Positions 20,991 to 32,370 of a stretch of DNA of 64,000 bases are shown here, piece after piece. Each line of letters begins with the position of its first letter. Positions within the stretch are counted from its first letter, which is position 1. The notes beneath the pieces were generated by a model. That model saw only the letters and a program-made list of their open reading frames with translations. It did not search any database and was not told where the DNA came from. The position numbers and the translations under genes were made by a program. The stretch is from Ariolimax columbianus (lineage: Eukaryota; Mollusca; Gastropoda; Stylommatophora; Arionidae): the NCBI GenBank assembly GCA_036924085.1, contig JAVGWX010000009.1, positions 61,299,512-61,363,511 on the forward strand. The letters run 5' to 3'.

Positions 20991-21490
20991 CCCTATCGCA
21001 CCGCCCAATTCGCCAATTTCTTCCCAACTCAACCTGTCATCTCTTCGCACCGATCTCTTCCTTCCCCTCTATTCGTTCATCTTTTCACTTCACCCAATCC
21101 GCCTCCCTTCATACACGCTCCACCTTTCACATCTCTTTATCCACTCGTCCATTTCTCCATCTCAACCGTCTTTCCTCCGTCGCTGCCTCTGATAATTAAT
21201 AGAAGTTTTTAATTTAAAAAACAAACTGTCCTGCACTCCTCACATCCCCATTGCACTCCCTCTCAGCTCTCAAACCCACTCTTCTCGGCCCCCACCCGCC
21301 ACCAACTCGTCTATTTCTTCCCATATCTCAACCATTCCCGCCCATCACTGAATCCGCCAATTTTCTAATAAGTCAGCAAAACTACATTAAAATGAAGCCT
21401 TGAAGAGACAATCAAAAACTTACTGTTAATATCGAAGAACGATATGTTTACTAACTCCTGTACTAATTCGGCTAGGGACATCTGAGTGTA
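20991..21490. other. Pyrimidine-rich then AT-rich anonymous DNA
   Basis: C/T-rich on the plus strand to about 21350, related in composition to the neighbouring array. No gene seen. Confidence 0.5.
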
Positions 21491-22531
21491 TATATTAGGC
21501 ATGTTGCCAGACTCCGTGGGCTGGGCCGCCTTCAACTCTATAAAGGCGGGACAGACCCCACAATATACACCAGACTGCCAACTGACATATTCGACTCAGT
21601 TGACCTATCGGCGCTATGCTACGGATGTGTGACCTGGTCTCTGATAAACACCATGGAGAACCAGCTAAAGACAACACATGCCTCGCTCGAGCGCCGTCTC
21701 GTGGGCCTATCACTAAGGCAACAGATGAGCTTACACAACAGTGACATCCGGGCATTGTCACACGTCAAGGATGTCATCCATCATGCCAACAACTCTAAGT
21801 AACGCAGGACTAGCCATGCAATCAGAAGGAACGAGAAACGCTGGAGCCCAACAACCACTCTGTGGTACCAGCGCAGCAAATAACACCACTTGGCAGACCA
21901 CCACCCCACCCCCCCCGTCCATTAGATGGCCAGATTCGTTCGAGCGGCACAACACTCGCGATCCTGAAACAAACAAGTTAGCCATCCACTGGACAACCCG
22001 TGCCCGAGACAGGAATTAGAGATCCACTGGACAACGCGTGCCCGAGATAGAAGTTAGCCATCCACTGGACAACCCGTGCCCGAGATAGAAGTTAGCCATC
22101 CACTGGACAACCCGTACCCGAGACAGAAGTTAGCCATCCACTGGACAACCCGTGCAGGAGACAGAAGTTAGCCATCCACTGGACAACCCGTACCCGAGAC
22201 AGAAGTTAGCCATCCACTGGACAACCCGTGCCAGAGACAGAAGTTAGCCATCCACTGGACAACCCGTACCCGAGACAGAAGTTAGCCATCTACTGGACAA
22301 CCCGTGCCCGAGACAGAAGTTAGCCATCCACTGGACAACCCGTGCCCGTAACAGAATTGACTGGAAACCGAGATGAGACAAGCACAAAACCAAAGGACAA
22401 AGCATTGCTTGAGCCCAGCCCACTAAGTAGAGACATGCACCAAGGTACTACCAACTCGCACAGGAGATGTGACCTTCATAAGGGCTAACGCCCCTGTATG
22501 TGCACAGGTCCACTAAGACTAAGACTAAGGT
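21491..22531 (+). mobile_element. LINE C-terminal pseudogene with an internal tandem expansion
   Basis: The plus strand reads LCYGCVTWSLINTMENQLK (thumb block), LERRLVGLSLRQQ, SDIRALSHVKDVIHH and then RPPP.RWPDSF-type residues (MARFVRAAQHS in another frame) and HWTTRARDR. These are the C-terminal blocks of an endonuclease-RT type LINE. Stops and frameshifts are frequent. The segment around HWTTRARDR is amplified into a 38-bp array. A 3' UTR follows and ends in three ACTAAG repeats at 22511-22528. Confidence 0.82.
21976..22352. repeat. 38-bp minisatellite, about 10 units, inside a LINE 3' coding region
   Basis: The unit is gttagccatccactggacaa plus cccgtgcccgagacagaa (38 bp). The first unit continues the LINE reading frame (KLAIHWTTRARDRN) and later units are copies of it. 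38 is not a multiple of three, so the coding frame is destroyed by the expansion. Confidence 0.93.
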
Positions 22532-22924
22532 AATCTCAACACAGGCATATGCAATTTGGCCAAAAACATCGCGTTATGAAGTCATCCTTTTTCTCTTTGC
22601 CTGTAAACAATATATATGAAATCATACTCTCATAACTCGCGAAGAAGACGGCATAGCGACTTAAAAAAGATGCGCAGATCTTCAAATCGGCCGACGAATG
22701 TTCAGTGAAAATTTCAGCTCAATATATTTAGTACAGTTCGCGAGTCATGACGTTTTCATGCAAATGTTAAAATATATACGGAATTCAAACTTTAAGAAAT
22801 ATACGATATTCTGACAATGGTTATGCGATCCTTCACAGCTTTATACGACCACCAACAAACTACAAATAACTGTTTCCCTTTTTACTACCAGACGACTTGC
22901 CAGCTTATAACAGCTACGGTTTTG
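22532..22924. other. Anonymous AT-rich sequence
   Basis: No gene or known element. Purine/pyrimidine composition is ordinary. Confidence 0.5.
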
Positions 22925-23330
22925 TTTAGTACAGTCAAATGTTTTTCACATCATTATCAAGTGTGTCTCCGCATTGACGTTTGACGGTAATGGACGTCAC
23001 GCTTGCTCTGTTCTGTTCCAGATTGGTACACTCATTCAAACTGTGTCCTGGTCACATCTTGATGTTGTCTGTCCATCTGTACCTCTGCTGCCTTCTGACT
23101 CTAATGTCTTCCACTCTTCCCTCCAATATAACTTTCAGCAGACTGTCATCTCTCCTGACATGACCAAAATATTTTAGTTTTCCGCTTTCTATTCCCTTCA
23201 GAAGTATCCTCCTTGCCTTGAATTGTTCCAGAATCTCAGTATTTGTTTTTTCTATCTTTCCAAAGTACTCGTCCCATTCCTCTGAATACCTGCATTTCAA
23301 AGGCGTCAATACCCCTCTCGAAGTTCTTAT
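22925..23330 (-). mobile_element. LINE-E type C-terminal fragment
   Basis: Minus strand reads ILLKGIESGKLKYFGHVRR, SLLKVILEGRVEDIRVRRQQ and RYRWTDNIKM, the KLKYFGH..R and GRRxRGRxxxRWxDNI blocks of an endonuclease-RT type LINE C-terminus. The normal RGR motif is changed to RVR. The frame is open for 85 codons, then degraded further downstream. The endonuclease and most of the reverse transcriptase are absent. Confidence 0.82.
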
Positions 23331-24159
23331 TCATGCTCTAGGTCTCTAGGTCTCTACTCTTTGTGTAGTAATGATTCTAGTTTGCGCTTGTTTGATCGAG
23401 TATCGTGTTATCACGTCGCTATGATCCAGTGTCTGTTTGATCGATGTTGTCAAGTATCCAGCCAGCACGAGGTTAATGTTAGGTCATGTGTTTATGTTGT
23501 TCTCTATAGTGAGCCAATGTTTGTAAGTCCCAACAGTGTTAACAATGAAGTACCGCATCAATTTGATGATAGTTTTAAATGAATACCCCCTTATTGAAAC
23601 CTCATATCCTCTGATCTAAGCGCCCTGTAATAATGGGGGCTGCTGCAGCGGAGACCCAATGCCTCGGTGGGAGCGAAGAAAGAATTATCATGAACATAAG
23701 TCTAAGAATTGAATGCTAAACATGACTCACCGAGACTGGGATGGGTAAGAATGACGGGTAAAGCAGGAAAAGTATTTATCAGCATTATGTGTCATGATCA
23801 GTGATGTTGGTCATGCATTTCCTTGACTTGTACATGTTCGTTAATCGTTTCAGTATTCTTGTTATGTATCCTAGATTGCTCTTCTTTTTCTTCTTCTGCT
23901 TGTTATGCCCTAGAATGTACTGGTTGCCACACGATTTTCAACACATACTTCTCCTGCATTGATTGATTGATTGATTTAATTGATTTACCTTTTTGCTCCA
24001 AAGAAAGAAAACAGTCCCAATTATAGCCAGTCCATTTTTTTAAGCCTGTATCCGTTAGGGGTTTCAGTAGCAGTTGTTAAAACTATTGATGTTACTAGCC
24101 ATATGCTCAGACCTCTTTAGTCATCTTTGACGACTATTTGAAAGGTAACAGGTGACCCA
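23331..24159. other. Anonymous sequence with a GATT stutter
   Basis: ggtctctag is duplicated at 23340-23357 and (TTGA)n occurs at 23958-23985. I see no gene. Confidence 0.5.
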
Positions 24160-24800
24160 TTGATTCTCAGCCAGAGTAGAAAATCGGTGTCTTCCTTAAA
24201 ATGAATCCTTCTTCTTCTGTTGTCTCACTTTCTACCGGGTTGTAGTTCAGTGTCAGAGTATGTATTTGTCTTTCGCCTCTCTCATGGCCCAAGTGACATT
24301 TATCTCCATTTAGCTTTCGTTTACGCTGTCTATCCACCTTTTCCTTTCGGTCTACCTTTAACCCTTGTTCCTGATGTTCTCCTGTAGAAGGCTGCATGAA
24401 CAATGTGGCTTTGTTGCATTCCCACAATGTGGTCAAACCATTTCATTCTCTGTTGCTCGATGAAATTTAGGCTGGGGATAGATTCAACCTTCTTCATATT
24501 TGTAATTCTGTCTCTTCTGGTGTTGTTAGTAACCTGTCGTTGGCACCGGATTTCGCAGGTAGCTCTTTCTTCCTGGGCCCTTTTCAATGCCAATGTCTGG
24601 CATTGATAACACTGGGATGAAGATACTCTTTATGATCTGCTTTTTACTTGGAGGGAAATATTCGGATGTCTTAGTAGTGGAGACAAATGGAAAGTGATAG
24701 GCTTGCCCTGTGCACTCTAGTCTTTATCTCTCTATTGTGTCTGTCGTCTTCAGTAAAAACAGTTCCTACATACCAAAATTCTTGTCTGTCTATTTTTAGT
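24160..24800 (-). mobile_element. LINE C-terminal pseudogene
   Basis: Read on minus: FTEDDRHNREIKTRVHRAS (the YLGxxxTxDGxxxxEIxxRI block), then RRDRITNMKKV, IEQQRMKWFDHIVGMQQSHI and SGTRVKGRPKGKG. This is the order of blocks after the reverse transcriptase core in an endonuclease-RT type LINE. Several frameshifts. Its left neighbour on plus is Rep-4. Confidence 0.75.
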
Positions 24801-24807
24801 CCTCGTG

Positions 24808-25262
24808 TGTCTTTAGACGTCGTGGGGAAGGTGTGACCTCCTTTGTTTCATGTTTGTTGGCAGGCAAAAATCCGCTGGTGACTTAACAGGTCATTCCTAG
24901 TATCTGTCGCCAACCGTTAGGTTGGTAACCTCTGGAATATACGTTCGCCTATTTTGGGGACTGGTGGAGTTGAAAGCGTAAATTGGTGCAACCTAGAACC
25001 GCAGCCTGTCAGGCGCCATCTATGCCACTCCGCTGAACACATAACCAAGACCTGTTATTGCATTATATCCACATAGTCCAATTTTTTTTACATATTCTTT
25101 GTGGGGCGAGTCCCTAAAAAATGTGAGTAGATTTTTAACTTGGACTTTGTCCGAGCAGCGGCCGTTAAGCATACTAATTTCGATTTTCAACTGCCAAGGG
25201 ATTTTTAACATGCGCGCCCCTGAACACGGGTGTTTTATCTCACTACTCAGAGATGATGGAAA
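24808..25262 (-). mobile_element. Rep-4 copy 1: 5'-truncated long SINE-like element
   Basis: Collinear with 51922-52405. Shared blocks are agacgtcgtgg, tcctttgtttcat, aaaatccnctggtgacttn, cctggaatatacg, gcagcctgtcaggc, gcggccgttag, and acacgggtgt..tctcactactcagagat. Unlike the second copy, it lacks the tRNA-like head. Confidence 0.85.
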
Positions 25263-26409
25263 ATTGTTTCTATATGCCTGCTTTATTTGAGTCCAAAATG
25301 AATTGTATCTTATAGTTTAGTTTCAGTCAGCAATGCTATTTTCTGACTTTTCTCTCTTCCAGTAGCGTGTCTGAATTGAATTTCTTAGTTGCCCTGTATA
25401 TGTATAGCAGTAACCACCGTTCTGTTGGTGGGTATGATTTCTCTCTTTACTAATCCATTTGTCCAAAATTCGAATTCAAAAAGCAATGTTGCTTGTACTC
25501 ATCGGTGTACAGCCTTATTTCTGTTTCATTAATAAGGACATGTTTAATAGCAAGTATTTGATTGTTATTTCCTTTGTGCTTGCCCATTTACTTTATTTTA
25601 ATTGTACTAGGTCTGTTGAAAATATCCGATAAATTATGAAATTCTACACCAAGCAACGTCATGGCAACTCCCTGTCAGTGACGCCGCTTAATAATTATTT
25701 TCTTATAAACCCGATTTTTCTTTTGTGATTGTTTATCATCTTGTAGTTGATTGTTTACTTGCATGTGCATATTGTGTTTGATATTTCTCAAGATATCTGA
25801 ATTTCATTAGTTGCGAATCAACATCAAGTTTTCCTTCAAGCTTGGGAAGACGTCACAGAAACTGATCAAATAGTAAATACGGTTTATTTGTATCAATGCG
25901 TGTGCCGTACGCATTATTACAAATGCTTAACTCTATTAAGCAGTCTACAGATGATTATTCGCAATCGGGATTACCAACGAGATCATGTGACGTTGGAGGA
26001 ACAAACTCCATGATTGAATGAGCTTACATCAGCCAGCGACTCAAAGATAGCTGCGTATGTCAGGTATAGCTAGTCATAGATGACTAAGATCATATGGCGA
26101 CTCAATGGCGACTCTGGAAACATAATTCATCCATGCAGCCTGGCTAAGAGATTAGGGATCGAAGAAGGAAGGTAAGTCATGTTCCAAAAAGGGCATGTGG
26201 AATTGGACGTGGGGAGCTCTTATAACGAAATGTTTTACACTTCATCTACGACGGCATAGCGAGCTATAAACTTAAACCTATTTATAGTTTTCATCTCGTT
26301 TTCGCTTTGGTTATTTGAAGAAAAATGTTGAGTATTATTGTGCTGTTTTGTGCAGCGGGAATTCAGTTTTTAACTAAACACAGAAAACTCGGCCAGAATA
26401 ACACTACAC
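25263..26409. other. Anonymous AT-rich sequence with one repeat module
   Basis: No gene seen. At 26101-26145, tctggaaac..catgcagcctggctaa resembles the 5' module of Rep-5 (26455-26490, 49480-49510 reversed). Confidence 0.45.
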
Positions 26410-26665
26410 ACAAGTACCTAGAGCCTTCACCTCACTTCCACGTAGGCCCGCCATGGAACGGGCTATTTTCATGGCAGCCTGCCTTACAAGGTGAGATTAA
26501 TAGACGTGATCGCAGTAGTAGTGAGCGACACGCAGATGTAGCCAAACATATCACAAACGTGATATGGAGGACCCTGGTCTACCTACATCAGCACGCTCGG
26601 GATGTGAGGAAAGCTACTACAACCCGCAACGTAACGCCCTTTTCAGTGTGCGCAAAAGAGTAATC
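26410..26665 (+). repeat. Rep-5 copy 1
   Basis: Matches the reverse complement of 49282-49555 and, over its right half, 38438-38580 and the reverse complement of 51640-51785. Shared blocks: ttcatggnagcctg, gcgacacgcagatg, tacatcagcacgctcgggat, aggaaagctact and cgcaaaagagtaa. This copy lacks the (AAC)n tail. Confidence 0.82.
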
Positions 26666-26682
26666 GTACTCAAAGTTTGCGT

Positions 26683-26818
26683 TGGGATCAAGATGCTGAG
26701 CAGCGCATGAGCTGCAACGGTCAGCGACCCATGGCTGACTGCTAGCGTCAGGGCCAGCGAAGCAGATCTGCCAATACCTTTCTACACCTCCATTCGGTAA
26801 TCCGGGATAACAGGCTGC
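26683..26818 (+). repeat. Rep-6 copy 1
   Basis: Reverse complement of 31922-32036, sharing gtcagcgacccat, gctgactgc, gtcagggcca, ttctacacct and cggtaatcc. A dispersed repeat of unknown type, placed next to LINE 3' fragments in both locations. Confidence 0.75.
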
Positions 26819-26849
26819 AGCAGGGCAGACTGGGTAAAGAGAATGGATC

Positions 26850-28224
26850 AAATGGATCAAATCAGATCCAGCAAATTATAGACCGGTGAGTTTAACGAGC
26901 ATAGTCTGTAAATTGTTAGAGTCAATAATCAAAGAAAACATTGTAATGCATTTAGACAAATTTAATCTAATTAGAAATAGTCAGCATGGTTTACTAGAGG
27001 GAGATCATACTTAACAAATCTATTAGAATTCATGGAGGAGGTTACTAAAATCATAGATAAAGGGGAGCCAGGGGATGTTATTTATCTAGACTTTGCAAAG
27101 GCCTTTGATAGAGTACCTCATCAAAGATTATTTAGAAAGTTAAGATCACATGGAATAGGTGGGGAAGTTGCCAAATGGATTGAAAATTGGTTAACGGGAA
27201 GAAGGCAGAGGGTGGGCATAAATAAGGAGTACTCTGAGTGGAGTGAAGTGAAAAGTGGAGTGCCACAGGGCTCGGTTTTGGGACCAATTTTGTTCTTGAT
27301 ATATATAAATGATTTGGACATTGATATGAAATCCATGATTGCAAAATTTGCTGATGACACAAAACTATGCAGTAGTGTCTCATCTAAAGCGGATGTGGAT
27401 ATATTGATGTCAGATTTAGATAAAATTCGAGAATGGTCTGTAAGCTGGAAAATGGAGTTTAATGTAGATAAATGTACTGTCATCCGCATGGGTAGATCCA
27501 ATATGGAACAAAATTACAGAATGGGATAAAACAATATTAGAAAGATAGATAAGGAAAGGGACCTAGGGGTTATAATAGATCATACAGGAAAGGTGAGGGA
27601 GCAAGTTGAGGTAGCAGTGAAAAAGGCAAATGCAATGTTAGGTATGATAAAAAGAAATATTAAACATAGGAGCAATGAAGTGATCGTCAAACTGTATAAA
27701 GCTTTAGTTAGACCTAGATTGGAGTACTGTGTAAAGGTGTGGAGTTCTTATCATAGAGGGGACATAAACATGCTAGAAAGAATACAAAAAAGAGCGACAA
27801 AGATGATAGTGGGATTCCAGAATTACAGTTATGAGGAACGACTCAGAAAAACCGGCCTACAGTGTCTCGAAGAGAGAAGAATTCGTGGTGACTTAATACA
27901 GGTTTATAAGATGATCAGAGGAATCGATAAATTAGACTATAACAAGTTTTTTAAAAATACAGCCACCTACAATAACACGAGGGCATAGCTACAAACTGAC
28001 TAAAGAGAGGTCCAGGTTAGATATTAGAAAATATTTTTTTAGTCAGAGAGTGGTGTCTGCTTGGAATGCATTGCCAGGAGAGGTAGTGGAGGCAGGGACA
28101 GTTAATGCATTTAAGAATAAACTGGATGCGCATAGCTTTTAGAGCAAGGTGATGTAAATGTAACTGGTTGTAACAGACTCTGCAGGGTCTTCTAAACCAG
28201 TATAAAGACATTAAGTTAAGTTAA
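26850..28224 (+). mobile_element. LINE-C: CR1-like reverse transcriptase element, 5' truncated, lightly damaged
   Basis: Plus-strand blocks in order: DPANYRPVSLTSIVCKLLE (about 26865-26925), SQHGLL (26980), FMEEVTKIIDKG, VIYLDFAKAFDRVPH with the first catalytic Asp (27078-27120), KSGVPQGSVLGPILFLIYIN (27252-27310) and KFADDTKL (27344-27366). Then come YKALVRPRLEYCVKVW (27700-27745), RIQKRATKMIVG (27780-27815) and a C-terminal [21 protein letters not shown] block ending at a stop near 28139. Damage: a frameshift near 26995, a TAA at 27527 and a frameshift near 27980. The polymerase triad survives. The 3' UTR ends in (TTAAG)n at 28208-28224. CR1-clade assignment rests on the GVPQGSVLGP/FADDTKL style and the short terminal repeat. 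Confidence 0.92.
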
Positions 28225-28415
28225 GAGGAAATCCAAACCCGGTACTAAAAAAATGCTTGCTGAAGTCGGATGTGTTGGACCGAAAAGTGCAAATATCGCA
28301 GTCAAGCTGTAAACTACGAGACAACGCATTACGTTCTCTGGACTACATTCTGCTACTTAAACCCTTTCAGTGTTTGGTAGTGGGAGATTGAGAACGAACG
28401 AAGCCAGGCCAAGCC
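28225..28415 (+). mobile_element. SINE-2 copy in plus orientation
   Basis: Core gcttgctgaagtcggatgtg, then caaatatcgcagtcaagctg, aacgcattacgttctc and gtagtgggagattgagaacg: the reverse complement of the copies at 31675, 36301 and 61008. It starts directly at the end of the CR1-like (TTAAG)n tail and ends near gaacgaacgaag, where a long GAA tail is lacking. Confidence 0.85.
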
Positions 28416-29329
28416 AGAGTGTGCGTTGAGCAACCACAGATAAGCTTCGCCTGGGTTTATCTAGACACGTTGCGGTCAGGTGTACAGTTCAGCAGTCTTA
28501 CATTGTTACAGTGTACTCAGTTGTAAATGGTATACGTGACTATTAGATATGTAATGCAATATATCGAGGTAGGAAGCAAGCTACACGAGCGAAAATGAAG
28601 GAGGCCGAGACTATGTACAGACATTGCTTATGCTAACGACCATCTCTAGCCGCGTTCACGGAAATGTTTCAGGGACACGCGGTTAGCGGTCCTCACCTCG
28701 TTTCTTTGATGAATGTTTGCACGCTGTCAATCGGGCGACTTTCATCTTTGTTGTTTGTGGCACTGAGAAACGCCATGGCCGCAAACCTGGCGGGAGCAGT
28801 TCTCTGCGCTTACCACAGGTGTGAATATATACCTGAAGTGAAAGTGAGTAAATCGGGTGTCGCTGGAAGGAACTTAATTTAGTGAGGTGTGGTGTTAAGG
28901 AATTTGGCTAGCGGTTCTTCTGTCAATTCAACCGTCGACAATGTTACTGGTAAAGTGACCGTGTTGATAGTTAACCATGTTTTTAGAAGAATATTTTTTG
29001 TGTGTGTTGTTTTTGCCTTTAATGTAATATTGCATTATTTTCGGCCCTGTTTTATTATGTTGATTGTTCCTATCCTTGTTACTGATATATCATGTTTCTC
29101 TTCCATCTCCATTTTCTACTCGCCTGCTAGGTTTTCCGTATTTCTTCCATCTCCTATCCCCCCTCTCCTACTCTGCCGCTAGGTTCTCCGAATTTCTACT
29201 CCCAACTTTCCAGTCCGAATCTTCCATCGTTTCCTTTATTTCTCCCCTTTTCATTCCTACTCTCACGTCCAGTATCTATTTTTTGTCCAACGTCTCATCT
29301 TTCCAATTTCACTCTACCGTAAGGTTTCC
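28416..29329. other. Anonymous sequence, pyrimidine-rich at the right
   Basis: No gene supported. From about 29090 it becomes C/T-rich with imperfect ancestors of the 44-bp unit (tcttccatctcc). Confidence 0.5.
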
Positions 29330-30835
29330 CTTATTTCTCCCATCTCCCCAATCATATTCTCACGTCCAGTATCCTTATTTCTCCCATCTCCCCAATCATA
29401 TTCTCACGTCCAGTATCCTTATTTCTCCCATCTCCCCAATCATATTCTCACGTCCAGTATCCTTATTTCTCCCATCTCCCCAATCATATTCTCACGTCCA
29501 GTATCCTTATTTCTCCCATCTCCCCAATCATATTCTTACGCCCAGTATCCTTATTTCTCCTATCTCCCCAATCATATTCTCACGCCCAGTATCCTTATTT
29601 CTCCCATCTCCCCAATCATATTCTCACGCCCAGTATCCTTATTTCTCCCATCTCCCCAATCATATTCTCACGTCCAGTATCCTTATTTCTCCCATCTCCC
29701 CAATCATATTCTCACGTCCAGTATCCTTATTTCTCCCATCTCCCCAATCATATTCTCACGCCCAGTATCCTTATTTCTCCCATCTCCCCAATCAAATTCT
29801 CACGCCCAGTATCCTTTTTTCTTCCATCTCCCCAATCATATTCTCACGCACAGTATCCTTATTTCTCCCATCTCCCCAATCATATTCTCACGTCCAGTAT
29901 CCTTATTTCTCCCATCTCCCCAATCATATTCTCACGTCCAGTATCCTTATTTCTCCCATCTCCCCAATCAAATTCTCACGCCCAGTATCCTTTTTTCTTC
30001 CATCTCCCCAATCATATTCTCACGCACAGTATCCTTATTTCTCCCATCTCTCCAATCATATTTTCACGCCCAGTATCCTTATTTCTCCCATCTCCCCAAT
30101 CATATTCTCACGTCCAGAATCCTTATTTCTCCCATCTCCTCAATCAAATTCTCACGCCCAGTATCCTTATTTCTCCCATCTCTCCAATCATATTTTCACG
30201 CCAAGTATCCTTATTTCTCCCATCTCCCCAATCATATTCTCACGTCCAGAATCCTTATTTCTCCCATCTCCTCAATCAAATTCTCACGCCCAGTATCCTT
30301 ATTTCTCCCATCTCCCCAATCAAATTCTCACGCCCAGTATCCTTATTTCTCCCATCTCCCCAATCATATTCTCACGTCCAGTATCCTTATTTCTCCCATC
30401 TCCCCAATCATATTCTCACGCCCAGTATCCTTATTTCTCCCATCTCTCCAATCATATTTTCACGCCCAGTATCCTTATTTCTCCCATCTCCCCAATCATA
30501 TTCTCACGCCCAGTATCCTTTTTTCTCCCATCTCCCAAATCATATTCTCCCGTCCAGTATCCTTATTTCTCCCATCTCCCCAATCATATTCTCACGTCCA
30601 GTATCCTTATTTCTCCCATCTCCCCAATCATATTCTCACGTCCAGTATCCTTATTTCTCCCATCTCCCCAATAATATTCTCACGCCCAGTATCCTTATTT
30701 CTCCCATCTCCCCAATCATATTCTCACGCCCAGTATCCTTATTTCTCCCATCTCCCCAATCCTATTCTCACGTCCAGTATCCTTATTTCTCCCATCTCCC
30801 CAATCATATTCTCACGCCCAGTATCCTTATTTCTT
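29330..30835. repeat. 44-bp minisatellite, about 34 units
   Basis: Units of catctccccaatcatattct followed by cacgtccagtatccttatttctcc. Point variants include catattct/caaattct/catatttt, cgtcc/cgccc/cgcac and ctttttt/cttattt. 44 is not a multiple of three, yet no plus-strand frame meets a stop, so a single 44-residue cycle (SPQSYSHVQYPYF...) runs for 1.5 kb. Not a gene. Confidence 0.97.
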
Positions 30836-31674
30836 TCCAATCTCACTCTTCTGTCTTTGTTTTCTTCATTCTTTCATCTCCTATCTTTCCAATCCTCGCT
30901 CTGTTTCCCTTATTTCTCCCATCTTCCATATCCTACTCTCTCAGCTTAAGGCAAAGACAAGCATCCTCAATTCCATCAGATCTTGTGCAATCCTTCGTAT
31001 AATTCTCCAGCAATTGTTTGTGGTTGACATTTCAGCTTCTATAATTATTCGGCAGGTGGATTTGTAAGATCGCCATTTTTTCTGAATTTAAGGTCATTAC
31101 TTCACTCAATTGAAAGAGATGTAGTCGGTATTTACCAGACTTGCACGAATAGTCCATCGAATGATTCTGCTTCTAATTCACGGGTAGCCCTAACAGTGTT
31201 CTTCATTCAGTCAGGGATGACCTTTGACATTTCCACCCGTTATTTCTTTGATAATTGCGCCTGTTTCTTTCGTGCAAGCAATATCTGTGTTTATATCTAG
31301 CGTAGTTGTTTCATTTAGGCGAATATTTATCTGCGTCTCACCTGGATTCGTATTGCGTGTGTCTTCTTAATGGTTTTCGCATCTTGCTTCTCGCCTATGT
31401 TTTGTGCTGTAGATATTATCATGCTTATCTAGTATTCTTATGTTGCTGTTTGCAACTTTCTCACATGCATGGATTTTACAAATTGTTGTTACTATTGCTT
31501 TTTTCATTTCGAAGAGGTGCTGCTTCTATTTTATTGTTGTTGTAAGATCGTTTAAAAATGTTGGCATGATTCCTGTTCAGCAATCTATATTGTTCGCTGC
31601 ATCGGTTCCTTAAGTCTAGTGGACCTTGATATCCTTTGGTACGTTTACTCATCTTTATATTCTATAATGTTTTC
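30836..31674. other. Anonymous sequence
   Basis: C/T-rich fringe of the array to about 30950, then unremarkable DNA. A hydrophobic 79-codon frame at 31306-31545 has no family signal. Confidence 0.45.
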
Positions 31675-31895
31675 TGTGGTATCTTCTTATTCTTCGTTCG
31701 TTCTCAATTTCCCGCTACCAAGCCTTGAACAGGGTTTTGCAAGTAGCAGGATGTAGTCTGGAGAACGGAATGCGTTGTGTCGCTAGTTTACAAATTGGCC
31801 GCGATATTTGCACCTTCAGGTCCAACAAATCCGTCTTTGGCAGTGGGCATTTTTTTTAGCACCGGGTTATCCTTCCCTCTCAGATCCTTTCTCAT
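31675..31895 (-). mobile_element. SINE-2 copy, longest 5' extension
   Basis: The TTC-type tail at 31682-31694 is followed by ctcaatttcccgctaccaag, tttgcaagtagcaggatgta, gcgttgtgtcgctagtttac and gatatttgcacc. The 5' part (31845-31895) includes gcattttttttagcaccggg, which corresponds to cccggtactaaaaaaatgc at 28243-28261. Confidence 0.88.
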
Positions 31896-31921
31896 TAGCC
31901 AGCTTTTTCTGTTACAGTTTG

Positions 31922-32036
31922 TTATTCAGGATTACCGCGTAGAGGTGTAGAAGGGTCTTGTCAGAACATGTTCGTTGGCCCTGACACTTGCAGTCAGCTA
32001 TGGGTCGCTGATCGCTACAGTTCATGCCTTGTGGTA
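31922..32036 (-). repeat. Rep-6 copy 2
   Basis: Inverted relative to 26683-26818, as described for that copy. It directly precedes the GAA tail of the LINE-B fragment at 32038. Confidence 0.75.
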
Positions 32037-32037
32037 T

Positions 32038-32370
32038 CTTCTTTTTCTTCTTCTTCTTCTTTTTCCTCGTTGTCTTCAGACCTCGACTTCAATGACTCTA
32101 ACGAAGACAGCAGTCGACTTGAGGCTCCGTGCACTTCTGCACAGCTTCTCGTGGAAGGCTGTTGCCAAATGCTACTTATTTTGTAGGTATATATTGGACA
32201 GGACTGCAAAATATGTTCTGCCTTCATGGGGGCTGTGCCACAGGCCCAAAGGTACGTAGTGCCAATTTTGAACTTGTTGTACAGGTGACAATTCATTCCG
32301 TTGTGTCCTTTGCCCTAGCCGGAGAACGATCACCTGGTCTCGTCTGGAGAGTTGGTGTTAGGCATCAAAA
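32038..32370 (-). mobile_element. LINE-B 3' fragment (C-terminal of an RNase-H LINE)
   Basis: Minus strand: DA*HQLSRRDQVIVLRLG, NCHLYNKFKIGTT, a CGTAPMKAEHILQSCP Cys/His motif and FVRVIEVEV followed by a stop. A (GAA)n-type tail follows (TTC at 32041-32066). Block order equals residues 800-896 of LINE-A ORF2, but the sequence is a different subfamily. The same subfamily occurs at 45560-45890. Confidence 0.85.

Noticed and set aside
29064..30674. 536-residue plus-strand protein
   Set aside because: A reading of the 44-bp minisatellite; all frames give the same cycle.
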